Below the pieces are notes generated by a model that was not told the DNA's origin, did no database searches, and saw nothing but the letters and a program-made list of their open reading frames with translations. Both the position numbers and the translations under genes were made by a program. 64,000 nucleotides of DNA from the NCBI GenBank assembly GCA_032158295.1, contig CM063260.1, positions 5,899,501-5,963,500 of the forward strand, in the 5' to 3' direction. The DNA comes from Pycnopodia helianthoides. Taxonomy: Eukaryota > Echinodermata > Asteroidea > Forcipulatida > Asteriidae. Position 1 is the first letter of the stretch. The number at the start of each line of letters is the position of its first letter. This document shows, piece after piece, positions 23,646-32,600 of this stretch.

Positions 23646-23680
23646 GTCATTGTGGCAACACACTTTCTGCTGACAGTATG
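23646..23680 (+). CDS. AGTRAP: AGTRAP-like exon 2
   Basis: 35-nt exon encoding VIVATHFLLTVW with the Trp codon split TG|G. It is preceded by the pyrimidine-rich acceptor CCACCTCTTCAG and followed by the consensus donor GTAAGT. It aligns residue for residue with human VILLGHWLLTTW at the start of the first transmembrane helix. Confidence 0.85.
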
Positions 23681-26600
23681 GTAAGTGCATTTACTTATTT
23701 GTTGATTTAATAGTTGTTTTCAAATTAAATTTGGGGTTGAACGAAGACAAAAATTGACTAGAGCGGGACTTGAACCTGCAATCTTCGGATTAATGTGCCG
23801 GTGCTCTACCAACTGAGCTATTTAGCAATAATGTTGACTACTTCACTTCGCACACCACCTTACAAGGGGTCTCACAGGCTCCTGGAAGCTTGGTTGGCAC
23901 GAGACTGGCACAGTACTATGATGCTACAGTGGAAAACGCACATCTATTTACGCGCGGCGCACAGGGTGGGCCAATGAGCATTCTTCTTTGGACCTCTAGC
24001 CGAGGGCGCCCTATTCAAATGACGTCATGTGCATAAGGTCTTTAGAGGTCGGTGCCCACCACTCTCTGTTGGTTCCTCTCCTCCCCCATCCTCCTCCCCC
24101 CTACCGAGATTCCCCCACCCCCCCCCCCAGTCCGGCCACCATTAATTAATTACAAAGTACAGTCTTCAGGGCTGACCCTTCTTGCAAAATTACATTGGAT
24201 GAAATTGGCCTAAGGCCATTAAGGCTGGCCTTCTCAATATTGATGGTATGGTAAACTAAACTAATAGAAGGTCATAATGTGCAAATGTGTACGGTAAACC
24301 TGGTACACATTTATATCCGTTGTTGGTGGAATTTAACGCCATTCTGTTTTTTTTTATGAACAGTGTTTTATTTTTCGCCATCAGCAATGAATGGAGCGTT
24401 TGAAAAGGGAACATAAATGCTGGTTTTTTTTTTTTTTGAAAAAGTAAAAATTAGTTGAATCCTGTGGTTTCCAGACTACACACATGGTTACACTTTAGTG
24501 AAACCATCAAAAGATAGTGGTGTTTTACATGTATGAGGAATTTTGTGCATGTTCATACTTGACTTATTTTGATTGTGACAATCAAATGTGGGGGAAGGGG
24601 GAAGGGGTCATCAAAAGCTATTTCTTAGACTGAGTATTTTAGGAAGTCATATTTCTGTGGAGAATTGGTGCTCATGGTAACTTTATACCAGTGACTCGGC
24701 TCTTAGACTGAAACAAATTTGTTTTCGTCTCAGTTACCAATTCTGTAATTTGTGGTTAGTAGGATTAAGCTTTTAAACTTCATGGAAGAGGTGTCAAAAA
24801 AAACGACTTTGACGTTGGATTTCTAGGTGTGTTTTTTTTTCCTTTCAACAAATAAATATTGAGTGAAAAATGCAGGGCTGACAAACTTTCAGACTTATCT
24901 GAATCTGGGACCTTTTAAAAAAAAAAAAAAATTATTTTATAAATGTCTCCCTCCAGGCCTGGAATTTCATCTTTGAGAGGGCAAGGCCATTCATTTTGCA
25001 AAGGGCACTTCACACTGGAAAATCTTGAAGTTCATGGGAAACAGTTCAAAGGGGCACCAAGGCAAAGACCAACAGAGGCCATGGCCTACGTGGCCTCTGT
25101 GTAATTGGTGCGCCTGGTGACAAAAAGGAGCTGATATTTTCTTGAGATGTAATGAAATTGGCTCTTTGATCTACTTCTCTAGTACCCAATGATACTGGCT
25201 CCTTGAAACCTATAATTCCAGGGGGTTACCAAAAGGTGCACATGCCATCATTTCAACAAACCTCCTAAAATTTAGATCCAATTTTCAGACCTTCATTTGC
25301 AAGCATGCAACTTTTCCTCGGATCAGTTGATTTCCTCTTTTTTATTCTCAGTTTTACCATTCAAAATTGAAAAATACTGCACAAAATCTTTGAAATTTTG
25401 TTATTTCCTCTTTTTTTGGTGAAGTTACAATGGCTCTCACACGTAAAGAAAGTTCACACACACCCACACACCCAAAAGAATAAACTCAACCTCAAATGGG
25501 AGATGGTTGGAATGAGGGATGGTAGAGTCAAGCCAACATTCCTGTGGACACTGAAACTGAAAGAATAAAATTTACATGTCCATCCTTCCTCCGTGGGACA
25601 CGTGTGTACTTCATTACATTGTGTAGCAAGATTATGCGGCATCCCACGCTATGTAGGATAAGACCCCGGGTTTCGTATCGCCCTGATTACTTTTTTTCAT
25701 CTCCATAAATTGGTGCGAGGGGTTCTTGATCATTCAGTAAATGCTTCACTCATCGTCTTCTTCCTTCCACCCCCCCCCCCCTCGTGGGGACCGAGCTGGT
25801 GAAGCTGCATGGGTAATAAATGTGTTAAAGAGTGGGTCACGGCCGAGCGGTCTAGCGCGCCAAAAGTGAAAGTCTTGTGGCAGAGTCATCAGTAACGTGG
25901 GTTCCAGCGGTTAGTTTAGGTGCTTAAAAGCCTTTTTTTTTCTGAGTGCCGGCGTCTACCGAAAATCACACCAATGTTGTGCCTGTCCTCTGGTTACAGT
26001 GACCTTTAGGTTGTGGGGGTTGGGGGGGGGGGTGGGATTGGGGTTTGTTGGAAACCACAGAGCTGCTCAGAGTGCCTGCCAGACATCAACTGCACCGCAT
26101 GATACAATAAACAGATGGCTGGAATAGTTGGATGTGTGTGGGCTTGTGTTGACCCTGATGCTAAGACATGTAGCAGATTTTGTACGCTGGGTACGGTTGT
26201 CGTTTTGTTCCCCCAGCCCATATAAAAAAAAACACAACCCTGGGAGCTGAACCCCCCCTCCCCCAGATGTGGAATGGTCCAGTCTATGATCAAGGACGTT
26301 CGACTTGCTCTGGGCTTTGCAACTGGGAAAAACAATAAAAGACATAACTTGTGACTTCTGTAGGAGGAGCCGGGTCTCACAATAAAGGTTTTAATTGTGT
26401 TCCTGAGCAAGACGATTAACCATCAATTGCTTCTCTTCACCCAGGTGTATAATAACAGCGAGAGCACAGATTACGTCATTTTTAAATAACCCCTGTTGGC
26501 CATTAGCTGCTTCCCTGGTACTCGGAAAAAGTCTGAAGATTGACCTGATGCTTAGTGACCAAGCTAAAAAAAAAAATGTTAAAAGAAAACAAATTAAAAA

Positions 26601-29600
26601 TACAATAAATTAAAAAGAGCATCTACATAGTGTGCAATGATTAGGGTAATAAAGAGGGCTTATTGTACCTTTGTACAGTGTACCTATTGTACCAGTCGGC
26701 TATTGTCCAGTAATTTGACAATGTCTAGCGTAATTGCATTCCAGTAATATTTATATGTCTAACATACATAATTTGTGGTGGGGAGTTAACCAGACATCGT
26801 AAAAAAGGCATTACTTCATATTGTACACATATACAGGGGGTTTGTGAATTATTTGCATATCATTTTCATATGCACATATACGAAATGTGTGTGCTTCTCG
26901 AGGAGGCAATTAAACTTTTTCCTGTGTACCGTAAGCGGAAAAAGAATTGCTCGGACTATAGAGACAGTTGCTATGTCACATGATTCGGGGCAAGCTTTTG
27001 CCTAGTTACATAAGAGACGGCGAACACCCACGCACAATTCTTAATGAATGTGTATGGCACAATGGTATCAGGGTTTGCTCATCTGGAGGTTGCTATACGA
27101 AAGCTTGCCTTAAACCATGTGACGAAGCAACTGTCTGTATAGTCTGAGGAATTACAAATTTAAGCGGTAACTTGTGACTAAGCAAGTCAGTGTACCAGAC
27201 ACTTATTCAAATCTAACTCGCCAATGGCTTATTGTGCGTGCTTTCCGAGGAAGTAGAGTAGAGACTTCTCATGCAACATAACAGATGGAATGCTAATTTA
27301 ATACATTTGAACAATCGCACATATGTTAAATAGATCTGGACATGAGTGTACTGTATTAAAGAAAAATCAGTTGAAAAAGCAAACAAACAAAGCAGATGAA
27401 ATTGTTGTAACTGCTGTACATGACAATCTCTCCAAATATTACTTTGTGAAACTAACTTGTAGCAGACGAGGTTTGCGCTGGTCATTGTCTCATTTCTGGG
27501 GTGGGAGAAGAGCTCAATTTGGATTTTGAGTTTGATTTTGAAAATGTTTTCCAAACCATTTGAGTATATTTATCCCCAAAGTACATCCACACAAATGTAC
27601 AACACGTGTGTGTGTCAGCCCTGAAATTATACTGAGGCCATGCCCTCTGTTGCCCTGGTCTTGCCCTGGTCTTGGCCTGGGCCATGGCCTCTGTTGTACT
27701 GGTCTTGCAGTGGTCTTGGCCATGGCCATGGCCTCTGTTGCCCTGATCTTGGCCTCGGCCATGGCCTCTGCTGCCCTGGTCTTGGCCTCAGCCATGCCCT
27801 CTGTTGCCCTGGTCTTGGCCTCGGCCATGCCCTCTGTTGCCCTGGTCTTGGCCTCAGCCATGGCCTCTGCTGCCCTGGTCTTGGCCTCGGCCATGGCCTC
27901 TGCTGCCCTGGTCTTGGCCTCGGCCTTGCCCTCTGTTGCCCTGGTCTTGGCCTCAGCCATGCCCTCTGTTGCCCTGGTCTTGGCCTCGGCCATGGCCTCT
28001 GCTGCCCTGGTCTTTGTTGCCCTGGTCTTGGCTTCTGCCATGCCCTCTGTTGCCCTGGTCTCGGCCTCAGCCATGGCTTCTGTTGCCCTGGTCTTGGCCT
28101 CGGTGCCTTGTCAGAAGTTTCCCCACAGACTTTAAAGATTTTTCAGTGGCAGTGCCCTTTGAAAAAAAAAGGCGTTGTCTGTACTCTTGAATGGCGTAGC
28201 CTCGTGCCAGGTACATGCACTATTGTGTCAATTTTACAGACCCAAGTCAAAACATTCGGTTACAGTTCAGCTCAACTTTCATTATTTCAACGCCACCAAA
28301 GCATTTCCCCAGAACAGAAACTGGATCCGCCGTGCGGCAACTCCGAATGCACACACATCACACAGAGAGAGTGTAATGTCATAAATTTTTGACGAAAGTT
28401 AACGTCAACGTCGTGGGTGTTTGCACCGAATCGAAGACGTGATGTCAAGTGGGTCAAACAATGCAGTGTCGCTGCTAGACATTCTCTCAGGCTTTGGCAA
28501 GAAAAAAGAGGGGGGGGGGGAAAAAAAAAAAGAGAAGACTGTCAAACCTATAATTATGTACACCAAATATGTGTAAACGTATTAAAGGTATGTCATGGAG
28601 AGGGGGACATTCATTCCAATCCTCTAGTTTTTGTAAGATGTATCTTGTATCATAAAGGGATGTTACGACGTTAGGTTTTGTAAGAGTATATAGACCATGT
28701 TACATTTGTTTACAGCGTGGCGACCTCGTACATTATATAGTGCTATTCTTGACGGGCAAGATGCTACACAGGCTCAATGGGAAAATTTATATTTTGTGTC
28801 ATATTTTTCACATAAGTTCAAGATTTACAAAAGCAACAGCTGTACAGCTTTTGAGATGTCCCCCCTTTCTTCATTTCAAAAGTTGAGGAAAATCAGACCG
28901 TGCGATCTCCATAAAACATTAGATTTGTTGTATTCTTCCATTGAGCTGTGTACAAAATGTGCCCGCCGGAAGTCCAGGCTCTGTGGCTCTTTTGTAAACA
29001 TGTGATGTCACAGGTCACATCGTCTATTCATTCCAATCTTCTGGTTTTTGAAAGATGTACATCTTTTGTCATAAAAGGTAAATGATGTTGGGTTCTGTAA
29101 GAGTACATTCATGCCAATCGTCTGGTTTTTGGAAGATTTATCTTTTATCGTAAAAGATAGTATGATGTTGGGTTTTGGAAGAGTACATTCATTCCAATCT
29201 TCTGGTTTTTGAAATATGTATCTTTATCATGAAGAGTACATTCATTCCAATCTTCTGGTTTTTGAAATATGTATCATTATCATGAAGAGTACATTCATAC
29301 CAACCTTCTAGTTTTTGGAAGATGTATCTTTTATCATAAAGGATACTATGATGTTGGGTTTCGGAAGAGTACCATTCATTCCAATCTTCTAGTTTTTGAA
29401 ATATGTATCTTTTATCATAAAGGATACTATGATGTTGGGTTTCGGAAGAGTACATTCATACCAATCTTCTAGTTTTTGAAATATGTATCTTTTATCATAA
29501 AGGATACTATGATGTTGGGTTTCGGAAGAGTACATTCATACCAATCTTCTAGTTTTTGAAATATGTATCTTTTATCATAAAGGATACTATGATGTTGGGT

Positions 29601-32600
29601 TTCGGAAGAGTACATTCATTCCAATCTTCTAGTTTTTGAAATATGTATCTTTTATCATAAAGGATACTATGTATTGGGTTTCGGAAGAGTACATTCATAC
29701 CAATCTTCTAGTTTTTGGAAGATGTATCTTTTATCATAAAGGATACTATGATGTTGGGTTTCGGAAGAGTACATTCATTCCAATCTTCTAGTTTTTGGAA
29801 GATGTATCTTTTATCATAAAGGATACTATGATGTTGGGTTTTGGAATAGTACACTCATACCAATCTTCTAGTTTTTGGAAGATGTATCTTTTTCATAAAA
29901 TATATTATGTCAATTGGTTGTGGAAAAGTACGTTCATTTGAGACTGCTAGTCTTTGATACATGTGTATCTTGTATCATAAAAGTACGAAGCCAGAAAAAT
30001 GTTTTTAAATTTTTTTTGTCAGTCTCTTGAGATATTTCTTCTTTTTCTCTAATTATGATTTTGTTCTCTTGACATACTTTTTTGTTCCCTTGAAATGTTT
30101 TTTTGGTTCTCTCGAAATTTTGAGGAAAGGAAATAACATAAAATACTATGAGGAAAGGAAAAAACATAAAATACTACAAAGAAATTGACAATATTTTGGA
30201 GGATTTTTAATAAGGGCAATCTTTTTTATCGTGATTTCAACGTTTTTTCCTGATTTCAAGATTCCTTGAGCCTCTAAATTTTCTAGAAAGACATTTATAT
30301 AATTTAAGCAGTTTTCAAAGGGAGAAACAGATAGTCCCGATTGTGTCCAAACTTAGTGGTTGCTGTATTTCTTCTGATCCACAGAGTCTGTAAACCTCCT
30401 GAATTGTAACATCTGAGAGGTTTCGGGGTCTAGAATAAGGGAGGGGGGGGGGCTCTAAAACCTGCAAGCCGTTTTTCAGGAAATTCCACATCTGCCAATG
30501 TCATCACTATTTAATGAAGCAAGACTTACAGGATTGGAATGAAAGTATAGTCTTCCCCTGTGGATGAGAGAGAAGGTTCTCACAGAGAGATAGTCGCTTT
30601 TTAATTCACCTGTTTTTTTATTCACTAACCCAGAGATGAATTTTCTTGTCTCTTCTCCATGCAGAGCGTTACTGGCCAGCCAATTTCCTTCCAAGTGTTT
30701 TAAATTCACCTGTTTTCATTCACTAACCCAGAGATGAATTTTCTTGTCCCTTCTCCATGCATGGCGTTACTGGCCAGCCAATTTCCTTCTAAGTGTTTTA
30801 AGTTCACCTGTTTTCATTCACTAACCCAGAGATGAATTTTCTTGTCCCTTCTTCATGCATGGCGTTACTGGCCAGCCAATTTCCTTCCTAGTGTTTTTAA
30901 ATTCACCTGTTTTCATTCACTAACCCAGAGATGAATTGTTCTTGTCCCTTCTCCATGCAGGGCGTTACTGGCCAGCGATTTCCTTCCGAGTGGGTACCTC
31001 TACATGAACACCATCATCGTGCTCACAGGTCTATGGTCAATAGCGATGCAAGATAATAAAGATAGTGTGCAAATGGTAAAAAAACAAAAACAAATTGAAG
31101 TAACTAAATTTAAGGTGTTCTCTTGAATGTATACTCGCTCTCTCGCAGCTGTGTCATAATTTACTTCGGACATTTTGTCGTTTTGAGTATTTACCTCAAA
31201 TACACATTGACCAGAGCGCTGACTCTTGATTCTATAGACACGTTTTACGAAGCCCTCATGGTTTGACTATTCGAGGCAAGTCAGTGCTCTAGTTTAGCCG
31301 AGGTCCCAGTGCCCATTTTGTAAGAGCTGCTTTAGAGCAACAAGTATTGCTTAAACATTTTCTGCTTAGCAACAATGAGCAGGGTACCAGTCACAGATTG
31401 CACATGTGATACGGTATTTTGGCTGGTAACCTTATTCTGGTAAGCATATATGTAATCTTGTTGGGCTCAGCTACTTTTTGTGCTTATAAGCAGCTCAATG
31501 AAAACTGGGCCGTGATCAAGAAGGGTCCGGCGCAGGGCGGACAATTTTTACGGCACCCGGGGCCAATTTCACAAAGAGCTAAGACTGATCTTAGGAGTGA
31601 ATCAATCTTAGTTGCTAAGCAAAGTGTGATGTCACAATGCAAATTATTATGACAATATTGACAACTCGTCTTAGGGTGAATCTTAGTGCTTGGTGAAATC
31701 GAGCCCTGCCTCTTTAACTGTGATGGTTTTTTTTCTTTTTCTTTCTCCAACCATCTGTGATCATATTGACCAACATGAGACATGTGAAAACACGTTCAGG
31801 CCTGCTCACACTTTAGTGTTCAATTAATTTATGACGTTGCTGCAAGTTGCATGGGTTGCCGAATCTCCAACCTCAACTCCTGTGGTGTGTCGTGGCCGAG
31901 CGGTCTAGTTGACCGGACCCAACCACTGGTGTTGTCAGCAGCAGAGTGTGGGCTCGAATCCCGGTCATGACACCTGTGCCCTTGAGCAAGGCACTTTACC
32001 ATAATTGCTTCGTCAAAAGTTGGGAAGACTCCTAGTGGATGATACCCCCATGCCAAAGTACATGCCTCTACCTTCAAACTCCGCTCGTCCACCCAAACCA
32101 TTAGTGTCACATTTACAAACAGGGTTGGTTGCAAAAAAGTACCAAAGACTACAGTCAGTTTTGCGCGAGTGCGTGACCTTTTCACATACCAACAGGAAGT
32201 ATCATGTGATGAAAAATCTTGAGAGCTAAACAAATAATAATAATAAATTAGCTGTTCGATTGTTGTTCACTTTTAACGCATCTTTTATTTTGTCTACTTT
32301 TTCTTGTAGTTCTTCATCTTCCATATAATCAGTATTTTGACGGACATTATTTTTCTTGGTGTGATGTTTGGCCCTTCACAGGCTAGATATTGTCCTATTG
32401 GTGAGTCTATCTTAACCTTCCTATTGTCATCATGTTTCTCAAGACAACCGACCCATACCTCACTATGCCACAACAGTTGCATTATGAGGTACGCACTGTG
32501 CCACAACAGTTGCATTATGAGGTACACACTAGGCAACAACAGTGGCATTTTGAGGTACACTGTTGTGGCAGATAGTACCTCACACTGCCATACCACACTA

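Larger units (their letters stand above)
23681..30960 (+). other. AGTRAP intron 2, 7.3 kb, repeat-filled
   Basis: Contents in order: SINE D reversed (23724-23831); C-rich run (24110); unannotated AT-rich DNA to 24953; MITE-1 (24954-25117); SINE B fragments (25838-25990 and 26385-26500); single-copy DNA to 27615; MITE-1 expanded into a minisatellite (27616-28170); 80-bp satellite (28605-29935); A-rich duplication (30120-30180); a dispersed repeat (30330-30480); exon-3 boundary repeats (30600-30960). No independent gene seen. Confidence 0.6.
31076..32309 (+). other. AGTRAP intron 3 with MITE-3, a related element and a SINE
   Basis: Contains MITE-3 (31316-31511), a palindrome-ended relative (31558-31709: GGCCAATTTCACAAAGAGCT to GCTTGGTGAAATCGAGCCC) and a SINE family B copy (31885-32110). 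No extra exon is needed for phase. Confidence 0.6.

Noticed and set aside
27514..28392. Overlapping 128-250-codon frames on both strands (ALVLASAM, AKTRATEGMAE)
   Set aside because: The 33-bp MITE-derived repeat keeps all frames open; no splice or family evidence.
29026..29935. CRISPR-like array
   Set aside because: The whole 80-bp unit repeats with no unique spacers, and the DNA is animal nuclear.
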